Numbered from the stretch's first letter, positions 9,785 through 19,330 are shown. The stretch is 35,000 nt of DNA from Prorocentrum cordatum (GCA_963575745.1 CAUYUJ010018312.1:137501-172500); one strand, 5' to 3'. The notes: generated from the letters alone by a model not told the origin. A program made the numbers and translations.

Positions 9785-10155
9785 AGGCGGTTCCCTTTTC
9801 GAAACGTGGCCCTCGCCTGCTCGGTGAGCACGTTCGTCTTCAAAGCTTCCAGCAGTTCCGTTCGTCTCAAAGAGCTTCTGACACTAATGAGGGCACACGT
9901 GGCTCTCGCATCCGCGGGGCGAACATTCGCCTGCACAGCTCCAGCAGAACACACTGCTGGAAGGGCGGGCCGTAAACCGGACTCCGTCCGAACCGCCGCG
10001 CACGGCCGTCGTACCCACTGCCGGCAACTACATGGATGGAGAGATCATCTTCAACAAAAAAAACTCTCGTGCGCAACGTCCGTGACCCTCGTGGCCAGGC
10101 TAGAAGCTTCAGATTGCTGCATCCGTTTACAAGAGGGGTGGAGGGCGGTCCCTCC
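9785..10155 (+). repeat. ~76-bp minisatellite family, locus 2
   Basis: Units contain TTCCCTTTTCGAAACGTGGC, CTCGCCT, CACGTTCGTCTTCAAAG, CTTCCAGCAG, and then ACACGTGGCTCTCGCAT. The match to 25440-25690 is clear, for example TTCCCTTTTC.AAA.GTGGC. Later units after 10015 are more diverged. Confidence 0.6.
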
Positions 10156-10265
10156 TCGACTCGGGGACATCGCCCGAGGCAGCCTTCGGTCCCAAAGAGC
10201 GCTTGCTCTCAGGGGTTCGGGCCTCGCTCCAAAACGCGGGGGGGGGGCACAGCGGTACACTTTTC

Positions 10266-10326
10266 GGGGCCTGAAGGCCCCCTCTGGGGCCCTAGAAGGC
10301 CCCATTTAGGGGCCCTCGAAGGCCCC
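10266..10326. repeat. Three consecutive GGGGCC..GGCCCC hairpins
   Basis: Three inverted repeats follow one another: GGGGCCTGAAGGCCCC (10266-10281), GGGGCCCTAGAAGGCCCC (10286-10303) and GGGGCCCTCGAAGGCCCC (10309-10326). Spacers are 4-5 bp. Whether they act in RNA or DNA is unknown. Confidence 0.85.
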
Positions 10327-10629
10327 TTCTCGCCCCTTTGCTGGCAGCCCTGGCTGCCCCCCCCCCAGTCCCACCCATTTATCGCACCATGTTTTGCCCT
10401 GGCTGCCCATTGCGCGACGCCCAGAGGAGCTCCCGCCCGGGCTGTTGAATTAGACGAGATTGGGGAGGTTGCGTTGCGCCTTGCCCTGCGCGTGCGCCCG
10501 CGGGCACGCACCTCGCGGGCGTCCCCCGTGCGCGCTGGGTTGGCCTGCCAATGCCGCGGCCTGTCAGGCCCTCGGGCGCGTGGCAAGCCCCCCGCGTTGC
10601 TTGCACCACGCAGCTTGCACCGCGCACCT
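10327..10629. other. GC-rich stretch without recognised gene
   Basis: GC-rich DNA ending in a CTTGCACCACGCAGCTTGCA-type short repeat before the (TCC)n array. No coding evidence. Confidence 0.4.
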
Positions 10630-10762
10630 TGCATCCTCCCCCTCCTCCTCCTCCTCCTCCTCCCCCTCCTTCTCCTCGTCCTCCTCCTCCTTCGCGTCCT
10701 CCTCCTCCTCCTCCTCCTCCTCCTCCTCCTCCTCCTCCTCCTCCTCCTCCTCCTCCTCCTCC
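10630..10762 (+). repeat. (TCC)n array
   Basis: About 130 bp of CCT/CTC triplets with one TTCGCG interruption near 10692. Confidence 0.95.
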
Positions 10763-11040
10763 TGATCCACTACATACTCGGGGTTTCTACATGAGCGCGG
10801 GTGGGCACCCCCCCGACGGAGGTCAACCTCGCCTCGTCATCGCGTCGCGACGGGGGTCGGGGCGCCCTCGGCGCGCGGTGGCTGCCCGCGACGGGGGTCG
10901 ATGTGGGGTTGTCGGCGGGGGCGACGCCCCGCCGACGCTCACCAAGGAACTCGGAGTACGTTGCACGGCTCGGGGCGCAGAAGGGGCCTGGTTGATTTCA
11001 TGCGTTCCTTATTGAGAAGAAAATCTACGCGAATCTCTCC
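10763..11040. other. GC-rich stretch without recognised gene
   Basis: Contains two CGCGACGGGGGTCG-like copies near 10845 and 10888. No coding evidence. Confidence 0.4.
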
Positions 11041-11365
11041 CTGCGACTCCCTCCCTCCCTCCCTCCCTCTCTCTCTCTCTCTATATATGTGTGTGTGTGT
11101 GTGTCGTCCCCGTTGCGCTTCTCTTTCTCTTTCTCTGTGTATCTCCCCTGCTCATTGTTTCCCCTCTCTCTATCTCTCTGTTTTTTGTTTGTTCTCTCTC
11201 TCTCTCTCTCGCTCTCTCTTTCTACCCCTCTCTCCCTCTCTCTTTCAATATCACTCTCTCTCTCTCTTTCTCTCTCTCTCTCGATCTATCTATATATATA
11301 CATATACATATATATATATGTATAGTTCGGTCTCGTCTCTCTCTCTCTCTCTTTCTCTCTTTCTG
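11041..11365 (+). repeat. (CT)n / (GT)n / (TA)n compound microsatellite
   Basis: Mostly CT dinucleotides with a GT run at about 11087-11103 and TATATA/CATATA runs at about 11288-11322. Confidence 0.95.
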
Positions 11366-11394
11366 CGTCAGATCTCATCCTCCTTCCCATGAGG

Positions 11395-13012
11395 TGGAGG
11401 GGGAGAGGGACCTCCCCCTCCTCCCCTTTTATGCCCCTACGCCTCTTCCATCCTGAAGGAAGGGAAGGGGGAAGACCCCCCTCATTCGCCCCCCCTCTCC
11501 TCCCGAGGGAAACGGAAGGGGCGGAGCCGCATCCTCGGCCTCCTTCCTGACAGAAAGGGCCGGGAATGACCCGGCCCCACTCCTATTCCTCCTCCTTCTA
11601 ATGGAAATGGGCAGGAAGGGGGCCTCCTCCTCGCCCTCCCTGAGGGAGGGAAAAGGGAAGGGGTTTCGCTCCCCCCCCTCCTCCTCCTCCTCCTCCTCCT
11701 CCTCCTCCTCCTCCTCCCGGGGGAAAGGAAAGGGGGGACCCCCCCCCCCGCTGGCCTGAAGGGCGGGGAAAGGAAGGGGCATCCACTTCTCCTTCATACG
11801 GGCAATGGAGGGGGAAAGGGAAAGGGAAAGGGAGGCACCTCCCCCTCCTCCTTCTGATGGGAAGGGAAATGGCGGACCCCCCCGCCCCCTCCGCCTACCC
11901 CCCCCCCCCCTTCCTGAGGGAAGGGAAAGGCGTGAAATTTCCCCTCGTACTTCCGGAAGGGAAATGAAAGGATTGAGCCCCCTCCTTCTCCCCTTCCCTG
12001 CGAAGGAAAGGGAGGCGAATGAGCACCCTCCTCCTCCTCCTCCGCCTCCTCCCCCTACCCGGGGGTCAGGGAAGGGAAGGGAACCGCCTCCTTTTTCTTC
12101 CTGAGGGAAAGAAAGGGAAGGATTGCCCTCCTTTTTCTCTCCCTCCGCCCCCCCAGGGAAAAAGGGCAGGGAATGGGCATCCCCCGCCTCCTCCTCCTCC
12201 TCCTCCTCCTCCTCCTCCTCCTCCTCCTCCTCCTCCTCCTCCTCCTCCTCCTCCTCCTGATGGAGATGGGCAGGAACGGGGCCTCCTCCTCTTTTTCCCT
12301 GACGCAAAAGGAAGGGAATGAACCTTCTTTCCCACTTCCTCTCCCTCCTCCTTTTCCATTTTGTCGGAAAGGGGATGAAAGGGAAGGGGCCTCCCCCTCC
12401 CCCTCCTCTGCCTTGATGGAAAGGGAATTGAAGGAACATCCTTCTCCTCTATCCTGCGGGAAAGCGAAGGGAAGGGGGCCTCCTCCTCCTCCCTGAGGGA
12501 AACGGAAGGGCATGAGCCCCCCCATCCTCTGCACCCCCCTCCCTGGGGGAAGGCGGGGGGATGAGTTTCCTCCCCGTCCTGAGGGAAAATGAAGGGAGCG
12601 CGCCTCCTCCTTCTCCCATTCCCTCTGACGGAAAGGGAAGCGAATGAGTATTCTCTCTCCTTCCTCGGGGACAGGGAAGGGAAGGGAACCGCCTCTTCTT
12701 TCTTCTTGAGGGGAAGAAAGGGAAGGATTATCCTCATTCTTCCCTCCCTCCTGAGGGAAAGTGCAGGGAAGGAGCCACGTCCTCATCCCCGTTCCTGAGG
12801 GAAAGGAAGGGAATGAGCCTCCTCCTCCTCCTCTTCCTCCTCCTCCTGATGGAAAGGGACAGGCTCCTCTGTCCTGAGGGAAAGGGAGGGGGATGAGTTT
12901 CCTCCTCCCCCTCCTCCTCTGCATCCTCCTTCCTGAGGGGATGGGAGGGGAAGGGAAGCTCCTGCTCCTCCTCCTCTTTTCTGGAAGAAAGGGAAGGATC
13001 TTAAGATGATTG
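11395..13012. repeat. 1.6-kb purine/pyrimidine minisatellite
   Basis: Tandem, length-variable units of roughly 45-65 bp alternate a pyrimidine half (CCTCCTCC, expanded to long (TCC)n at 11678-11720 and 12185-12258) and a purine half (CTGAGGGAAAGGGAAGGG followed by an ATGAG-like end). I recognise well over twenty units. Minus-strand frames stay open for several hundred codons in all three frames because stop codons hardly occur in this composition, so I do not call a gene. Confidence 0.85.
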
Positions 13013-13049
13013 AGGGTCTCCCTCTCTGAGGGCCCGTTTTGTGGGGGGG

Positions 13050-13715
13050 GGTCACACATCGATTCCCTGTGTGTGGGGTGCAAATAGCTCTTTTTGCGCA
13101 AGGCGATACAAGTTGATCCCCTTTGTGGCGGAATTACACATCAATCTTTTTTGTGGGGGTTACACATAGATTCCCTTTGTGTGAGGGGGTACACATCGAT
13201 TCCCTCTGTGGCGGAATTACACATCGATTCTCTTGTGGGGGCTACCAACATATTCGCTTTGTGTGAAGGGGCTACATGTTGATCCCCTTTGCTGCGGAAT
13301 TACACATCGATTCCCTTTGTGGGGGGTTGGGGTGGGGGGGGCGAAACATACATTCTCTTTGTATGAAGGGGGTACACATTGATTCCCTCTGTGGCAGAAG
13401 AGGGGTGGCGGGGGCTAGCCCTGGGGGAAAGGTCCCAGGAACAAAAAAAATCGCCCCCCCTGAATCCAGCGGGCCAGTTTTTTGCTGTTCGGGCAGACCC
13501 GAGAGAAAAACAACAACAAAAAGCTTGGCCAGTGGATGCAGGGGGCCGGTTTTTTTGTGCTGGGACCTTTCCCCAAGGGCCAGACCCCCTCCCTCCTCCG
13601 CCACAAAGGGAATCAATGTGTACCCCCTCACACAAAAGGAATCGATGTGTAACCTCCCACAAAGGAAATCGAATTGCAATTCGGCCAAAACCGCCACAAA
13701 AGGGAATCGATCTGT
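13050..13715. mobile_element. Foldback-like element with iterated arms
   Basis: The left arm (13053-13400) has about eleven ~28-bp units of the form TACACATCGATTCCCTTTGTG. The right arm (13598-13715) has at least four in reverse complement. Unit tails follow a three-step order: GTGAGGGGG, then GGCGGAAT, then GGGGGC/T. The inner part is also inverted-repetitive: GGGGAAAGGTCCCAG near 13425 pairs with CTGGGACCTTTCCCC near 13560, and AATCCAGCGGGCCAG pairs with the CTTGGCCAGTGGAT region. Long inverted arms made of short subrepeats are the hallmark of Foldback-type elements. I see no transposase. Confidence 0.75.
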
Positions 13716-13735
13716 AGGCGCCGCCGAGGGGGAGA

Positions 13736-13806
13736 AAGAGAGAGAGAGAGAGAGAGAGAGGGAGACAGAGAGAGAGGGAGGGAGAGGTAGAGAGAGAGAG
13801 AGAGAA
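13736..13806 (+). repeat. (GA)n microsatellite
   Basis: GA dinucleotides with a few GGGA and ACAGA interruptions. Confidence 0.95.
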
Positions 13807-13928
13807 GACCATCGGGGAGCCGAAAGCCCGTCCACTCATCCAGTGTAGAGCTGAAAAACGAAACACCTAAAATCCACCAGCCCCTTTGCGCTCCAAGCCC
13901 GTTACACCCACTTGCTTACACCTCATAT

Positions 13929-14127
13929 TCGGCGGCGAGCCCGGGGGGGAAGCGAGAAGGAGCGGGCCTTCTGAGAAGTCTCGGGAGTCCCCCAGCCTTC
14001 CGAGAAATGTCCCAAGCATTCCCCGATGACACAAAGGACCTCTCAGAAGGCCAGGGGCCTTCTGATAAGTCTTGCCGCCTTCTGAGCAGGCCTTCTCCTT
14101 CTCGTGCCCCCCCTCGCACGCCGCCGA
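13929..14127. mobile_element. Small inverted-repeat (MITE-like) element, copy 2
   Basis: Starts TCGGCGGCGAGC and ends GCACGCCGCCGA (11 of 12 paired). It is flanked by CATAT on the left (13924-13928) and CATAG on the right (14128-14132), a decayed 5-bp duplication. The interior shares ACCTCTCAGAAGGCCAGGGG, TCTGA.AAGTC, GCCGCCTTCTGAG and AGGCCTTCTCCTTCTC with the copy at 1842-2028 in the same orientation. Confidence 0.8.
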
Positions 14128-14132
14128 CATAG

Positions 14133-14290
14133 ATTGCAACACATGGATTGCACAACAATGCTCCCATCACATAGCTTGTACAACACTCAGCGTGCAGCAC
14201 ACTGCTTGCCGCAAACACAGATTGCACAGCGTATCTTGCACCTCGTGGCTTACACATCGAGGGTGTATAACTCACAGCTTGGCGTCCACG
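14133..14290 (+). repeat. Degenerate ~14-16-bp tandem motif
   Basis: A motif like ACACAGATTGCACAAC recurs in degraded form (ACATGGATTGCACAAC, ACATAGCTTGTACAAC, ACACAGATTGCACAGC). No coding frame is convincing. Confidence 0.5.
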
Positions 14291-14574
14291 CTGGCAAACA
14301 CTGAAGAAATGCATGGACGGATTGAGGCCGGTTGTGTTTTCCCTGCGGGGATCCGCTGGACACCTCCTTACACTGTATGATCATACCTCGTCGCCGTCCT
14401 TCCAACTAGAAGAATACATGGCTTTCGCCTGAAGTTCTGGACCATGGGGGCCCCGTCTTTCAAGGGGCACTTCCCGCAGTGATCATTACTTCTTCTACGA
14501 GCGTTTGAGGAGGGTTCTTGGAACGTGTGGGCGCATTGCAGTATCATTGATGCATTGTGGGCTCACGCTGACCC
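14291..14574. other. No gene recognised
   Basis: Mixed sequence between the degenerate motif and the (TCC)n start. I see nothing assignable. Confidence 0.4.
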
Positions 14575-14854
14575 TCCTCCTCCTCCTCCTCCTCCTCCTC
14601 CTCCTCCTCCTCCGCTTACTCAAATTCCGATATATCTTGTCTTGATCCTCCTGCTGCTGATAGTCCTCCTCATCACCACCACCACCATCATCATCATCGG
14701 CATCATCATCATCAGCTTTATCATCATCGTCATCATCATCAGCATCATAATCGTCATCCTAATCACTACCATCATCATCACCACCATCATCATCATCAGC
14801 ATCAGCATCGGCATCATCATCATCACCATCATCATAATCAGCAACAGCACCATT

Positions 14855-14889
<35 letters not shown>

Positions 14890-15231
14890 TTGCATCATCA
14901 TCATCATTATTATTATTATTATTATTCTCATCATCACGTTCAGCATTGTCATCATGATCGCCATCACCATCATAATTAGCATCATTACCACTATCACCAT
15001 ATCCATCGTCATCGTCATCGTAACCAGCATCATCATAATCACCACCATCATCATCCCCATCTTAAATGTCGTCATCAGCATCCTCATCAACAACATCATC
15101 ATCCACATCATCATCATCATCAACATCATCATTATCAACATCATCATCGTCATCATAATCACCAATATCATCATCATCATCATCCTCATCCTCATCCTCC
15201 TCATCATCATCAGCAGCAGCAGCAACATCAA

Positions 15232-15305
<74 letters not shown>

Positions 15306-15325
15306 CCGTCACTATCATCACCACC
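14575..15325 (+). repeat. (TCC)n then long (ATC)n array
   Basis: TCC triplets at 14575-14612, then about 650 bp of imperfect ATC triplets with ACC, CAG and ATT variants. The purest part is 15232-15304. Confidence 0.95.
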
Positions 15326-15419
15326 TTCCGTCTCCTCCTGCTTCTCATCCTCCTCGAGCTGTCCCTCCTCTAACGCGTCGTCCCCCTTCCTCTGCCGACG
15401 CCGACGACTAGGACGGAAT

Positions 15420-15606
15420 GACGTCGGGAGCGGCAAAGAGGGGGGTGTCCAAGAGGGGGGGGGGCCAATCATGACCGGCGGCATGTGCGCGGCCCAGCGG
15501 GGGGGCCAGGGACGTAATGAAATAAGAAGAGGCGCCATGAAACCTGGGGAAATATCATGGCCCCCGCCATGATATCCACCCCCCCTAGTCACCACCCCCC
15601 TCTCTT
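15420..15606 (+). repeat. Dispersed repeat pair, copy 2
   Basis: Counterpart of 1399-1576. It keeps the TATCATGGCCCCCGCCATGA hairpin and the CCTAGTCA end. It carries small insertions relative to copy 1, so the pair is not recent. Confidence 0.75.
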
Positions 15607-15809
15607 CCGCCCCCGATGACGACGATGCGGACCCAGCCTCCGCGACAAGGCCAGGGAGCCCGTCGAGGGCGCTGTTGAGCTCCACGAGGGAGACGACGTT
15701 TGCGGCGGCCGCCCGAGCGGTCAGGCCCACGGCCAGGGCTGCGCGAGGGGGGGGGAGGGGGGCCGAGGTCGCACGTCCAGCCGCTCCTGAGCGAGGAAGA
15801 GGGAGATGG
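15607..15809. other. GC-rich stretch without recognised gene
   Basis: Only composition-driven open frames on both strands. Confidence 0.4.
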
Positions 15810-16190
15810 GGAGGGAGGAGGAGGGAGGAGGAGGAGGAGGAGGAGGAGGAGGAGGAGGAGGGAGGGAGGAGGAGGAGGAGGAGGAGGAGGAAGAGGAGGA
15901 GGAGGAGGAGAGGAGGAGGAGGAGGAGGAGGAGGATTGAAGTCCGATCAGCGCAAAGCGGATCGGGGGGGAGGACGAGGAGGATGAGGAGAGGGTGGCGG
16001 GGAGGGAAGGGCAGGGAGCCGCAGGGAGAGGGGGATGGGGGAAGGGGAGGAGAGGAGCGAGGAGGAGCTGGCGCAGGAGGCAGTCGGGAGGGCGGTCGCC
16101 TCGACGTCAGGTGTCCTTTAAAGCGGGGCGGAGGAGGGAGGAAGGCACGGAGGAGGGAGGGGCGAGGAGGAGGAGGAGGAGGAGGAGGAC
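15810..16190 (+). repeat. (GGA)n-rich purine tracts
   Basis: GGA triplets are dense at 15818-15933 and 16165-16189. A purine-rich, less regular stretch lies between them. Confidence 0.9.
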
Positions 16191-16319
16191 CATGCAAATC
16201 CAAGACGCAGTGACGATGTTGCAATAAACCATCCCTTCAGGCTGCCCCCTTACATAAGATCCCAATAAGATATGCATTTCATTGCGGGAGATGGCCCATG
16301 AAAAACCAACCGTCCGAGA

Positions 16320-16510
16320 GTACTCGATGGTGCCAAAACGCCGTTCCTGCGACTTCAACGCCGCGGAGCGACATGACTGCTGCGCCCAGACAAATTTAAA
16401 TCATACCACAACACAATTCCTCGGACTTCAACACCGCGAATCAATGTAACTGTTGCGCCCTGACAGCCCTAAGCCGTGCCAAAACACCGTCTCTGGGACT
16501 TCGGCCATAC
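16320..16510 (+). repeat. Two-block minisatellite, block 1 (locus A)
   Basis: About 2.5 diverged units contain GTGCCAAAACGCCGTTCCTG, GACTTCAACGCCGCG, and TGTAACTGTTGCGCCC or a variant. The same units occur reverse-complemented at 25735-25870. Confidence 0.7.
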
Positions 16511-16534
16511 GAACCCTTGTCATTGTTGTAAACG

Positions 16535-16830
16535 TTGAAGACGATTGCGCGCAGCGCTAAGTCAGGAACAACATTTGGAAAAGGAGCCGTCTTCAAAAAC
16601 GTGAAACTGCTAAAACAATTGGGACAAACGCGCGCGGCACTAAGGTGAGAACCAACTTTTGAAACAACCCGCCCTCCATCAATGAAACTGCTGCAAACGT
16701 TCGTGATCTTTGCGCGCCGAACTATGGCGGGAATCACGTTGTGAAAACCGCCCGCCCTCAATCCGTGAACCTGGCGCCGCGAACACAAACTGCTGCGAAA
16801 GTCTTGTGCGCGGCTGGACTGACCCGCGTA
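16535..16830 (+). repeat. Two-block minisatellite, block 2 (locus A)
   Basis: About 3.5 diverged ~80-bp units contain GCGCGGCACTAAGGTGAGAA, an A.CTTTTGAAA block, CCGCCCTCCATC and GTGAAACTGCTGCAAA-like sequence. They match the reverse complement of 25440-25690 and the plus-strand units at 7746 and 9785. Block 1 and block 2 keep the same order at both loci. Confidence 0.7.
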
Positions 16831-16852
16831 AGGGCTCTTACACGCGGCCCGG

Positions 16853-17458
16853 ATGCTCTACAAGCAGGGGGCGGTCACCTCGCAGACCAGGAACAATCTC
16901 GTAGTCATCGACTATACATTCAATATGGTTCGTCATGTTGCTTCCGCTTCGGTGACCGACTTCATTTCGAAGATGGACTTGGAACTGGATGGACACGGAG
17001 CTCCCGATGTACGCACTGATGCTGTTTTCCCTCAGCCTCTCCGGGTCTGCGGCGAAGAGTTCGGCCTCAAGGAGCACGGCTGCACGGATAACGACAAGTG
17101 CATCAAGACGGAGGTCGCCAAGGGGGACGATCCCGCAAATGTCATCAAGAACGTCTACGGGCATGGTCCCATGGACGGTGCACATGACGATGCCAAGAAG
17201 GGCCCTAAGGTCGGCACAACTCCTAGGCCTGATTTCTCTGTGGGCGGTGGCGCGAGACCCGCATGTGCAAAGCAGCCCCACGTACCGCTGACGACCACGA
17301 AAATTGCGATGGACAATCGCGACCCCAACTGGGAGCGGGGCGGCTACAGCAAGGAGGCATTCGCGAATCTCTCCAAACCAGATCAGATCCAGGCGAGGGC
17401 GAAATTGTTCGATGGGTTGGAAAAGGAGCTCATGGCGGAACGGGAGAAGCAGAGCTAG
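16853..17458 (+). CDS. Candidate protein-coding frame or exon, unknown function (201 aa)
   Basis: An ATG-to-TAG frame begins about 20 bp after the block-2 minisatellite. The product is hydrophilic. A Cys-containing stretch with VCGEEF and KEHGCTDNDKC motifs (around residues 65-85) is followed by a Gly/Asp/Lys-rich middle and a charged, probably helical C-terminus (SKPDQIQARAKL, then LEKELMAEREKQ at the end). Over the part I checked, first codon positions are about 70% purine and third positions about 70% G/C, which favours this strand. The complementary frame in the same codon register is also open throughout, so the strand call is not certain. It could be the last exon of a longer gene; the true 5' boundary is unknown. 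I recognise no family. Confidence 0.45.
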   Translation: MLYKQGAVTSQTRNNLVVIDYTFNMVRHVASASVTDFISKMDLELDGHGAPDVRTDAVFPQPLRVCGEEFGLKEHGCTDNDKCIKTEVAKGDDPANVIKNVYGHGPMDGAHDDAKKGPKVGTTPRPDFSVGGGARPACAKQPHVPLTTTKIAMDNRDPNWERGGYSKEAFANLSKPDQIQARAKLFDGLEKELMAEREKQS

Positions 17459-17554
17459 AGGATCTCAGAGTTCCAGGCTGGGCTTCTCTTCTGAGCAAGG
17501 CGCGCTTGCTGTGCTTGCATGGTCGCGTGAGGTGGCGGAGGAGGTTACCGAAGG

Positions 17555-17622
17555 GTGTATATATATAGAGAGAGAGAGAGGGAGAGAGAGAGAGAGAGAG
17601 AGAAAGAGACACAGAGAATGAG
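17555..17622 (+). repeat. (TA)n(GA)n microsatellite
   Basis: A short TATATATA run flows into GA dinucleotides, about 95 bp after the stop of the candidate frame at 16853-17458. Confidence 0.9.
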
Positions 17623-17934
17623 AGAGAGCGGGGAAGCCTGGTGGGCCCGTGGAGGGGGACAGGGCGATGAGGCTTCGCGTTCAGCCGCTTCCTGCCTCCA
17701 ATGCTCCTCGTGCGCATCGTCGCCATCTCCCGCTTGTCCCCGTCCTGCTCCTCCCACCCCTGATCCTCTGGCTATTTCTGGTCACCCCGCTGCTGCTGCT
17801 GGTGCTGATCCTCCTTCTACACGCTGCTCCTCCAATAGCTTCTCCTCATCATCCGCTATCTCCTGCTACTCCCCATCCCATGTATCCCCTTCATGTTTTT
17901 CATCCTTCCCGCCGGCTCCCTTCCCTCTTTCATT

Positions 17935-18050
17935 TCCTCTTCCTCCTCCTCCTCCTCCTCCTCCTCCTCCTCCTTCTCCCTCCTCGTACATTCCTCCCCC
18001 TCCTCCTCCTCCTCCTCCTCCTCCGCCTCCTCCTCCTCCCTCCTCGTACA
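17935..18050 (+). repeat. (TCC)n with a duplicated CTCCCTCCTCGTACATTCCT block
   Basis: TCC triplets are interrupted twice by the same 20-bp block (about 17978 and 18036), so the array has itself been duplicated. Confidence 0.9.
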
Positions 18051-18174
18051 TTCCTGCCTGCACGCCCCGCCTCCCACACACACCCCTCAGCACGCCTCCC
18101 TCGTTTACCCCGCCTCCTGCCACAACCCCCCTTCCCCTGTCACACTAAACAGATTCTCCTTTCATCCCCATCAG

Positions 18175-18381
18175 TGCACTGGCACAGGCAAGGTCTGCAA
18201 GAAAAGGGGAGAAAGGAGCAGGAGGAAAAGGAGAAAGAGCAGCATGAACCTCACCGAAGATCGGCACGCCAGCCCGCCGCAAGGATACTCGCCCACTGAC
18301 TTCCGGAGCATGTCCAGCACGTGCAGCAATACGGCTGACAGTGAGTTGCACAGGACATTGGGTACAGTCGATGATGGATAA
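18175..18381 (+). CDS. Possible 3'-terminal exon, unknown protein
   Basis: A pyrimidine-rich stretch with a CACTAAAC branch-like sequence (18141-18148) leads to CCCCATCAG at 18166-18174, a good acceptor. The frame after it runs 68 codons to TAA. It has a very basic start (KKRGERSRRKRRKSS), then NLTEDRHASPPQGYSPTDF and a Ser/Thr-rich end closing in LGTVDDG. The basic run could be a nuclear-localisation-like segment. The upstream exon is not visible because the preceding DNA is (TCC)n, so this is a weak call. A second frame also stays open for the first half. Confidence 0.25.
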   Translation, partial: CTGTGKVCKKRGERSRRKRRKSSMNLTEDRHASPPQGYSPTDFRSMSSTCSNTADSELHRTLGTVDDG

Positions 18382-19195
18382 AGACCATGAGCTTTTTCCT
18401 CGAATATACCAAGCAATATAAGCACTCCAAGGTGGAGAGCCCAAACACGCAAAGCGTGAAGGTATCCCTCCATGGCTAGGGACGCCCACCCGGTATGGGT
18501 GGCGGGGACGCGTGCGGGCGGCACCATTTGGGCCTTGGGTGGAGTTCCCCATGAGGCCACGAAACGTGCGAGGGGTGTGCCGAAATGGTTGCCTGCTGCG
18601 GAGGGCAGATACAGGGATTGAAGGAGGGAGGAGCGGGAGGAGGAGGAGGAGGAGGAGACGAGAGGAGGGACACGGGGCGCTGTCTCTTCAAAACGAGGAC
18701 CCAACACGACAGGATGGCAGGGAAACAGGCATGACGTCGGGGGACTGGGCAGCTAACAAGTGACATGTCGACCCCTATCGCAGACTTCGCGGGGCGTTCG
18801 ACTGGACCAGAAACGTTGGGCCCAGCCCTGGAGTATACAATGGGGGGGCGCGCCTCCTCGATCGGGGTGCCTCCGGATAGCCACCTTTGGGCGTGGTGAT
18901 CCCAGGGGCTTCCTCGTTTTTTGAGCGGCTTCCTCGGTCGTCGAAGCGTCGGGCGCTGGGGGAAAAAACTCGCCTGCGAGTGCCGTGTTCGACCCGCCGC
19001 GGCACCAGAAGTCCCGACCGCCTCGTCGGAGCACTGGGCGTGAGAGGCCGGGAGGGCCGCGGCGGCCCGGCGACGCCCGATGCCCCGAGAGCGGACGGCG
19101 CGTCGCTCCCCTCCGCGGGGCGGGAGGCTGAGAAAGGCTGGCGACATTGTCGGTGGTAACTCATGGGAGCCTCCCATGCCGTCTTGCCGGCTCTT
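18382..19195. other. No gene recognised
   Basis: GC-rich DNA with a short GGA run near 18635-18660. Nothing assignable on either strand. Confidence 0.4.
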
Positions 19196-19330
19196 GCGAG
19201 TCGACGCCAAAGCGACGCCAAATCGACGCTGATCGACGCTACGTCGACACGAAGTGGCGCCAAACGACGCTAGATCGGCGCTAGCACATCGACTCCCAGA
19301 CGCTAGTCGACACCAGTCGACGCTGAACAC
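19196..19330 (+). repeat. ~11-bp TCGACGCCAAA degenerate tandem motif
   Basis: Successive variants such as GTCGACGCCAAA, GCGACGCCAAA, TCGACGCTGA, TCGACGCTAC and CGACGCTAGA follow one another, then become sparser up to about 19330. Confidence 0.7.

Noticed and set aside
10266-10326. tRNA or other structured RNA gene
   Set aside because: Only simple two-arm hairpins; no cloverleaf, no anticodon arm and no TTCGA-type T-arm.
11429-13101. Minus-strand frames of 220-350 codons with repeated LPFP/EEEE motifs
   Set aside because: Three overlapping frames on the same strand are equally open, as expected for a minisatellite without stop codons. No domain or unique sequence.
13050-13400. CRISPR array
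   Set aside because: ~28-bp repeats are contiguous, without unique spacers, and occur again in inverted orientation; no cas genes. The architecture fits a foldback element.
17649-18299. Plus-strand frame with a very hydrophobic LILWLFLVTPLLLLVLI stretch
   Set aside because: It runs straight into the (TCC)n array and ends inside the candidate exon in a different frame; probably CT-rich composition.
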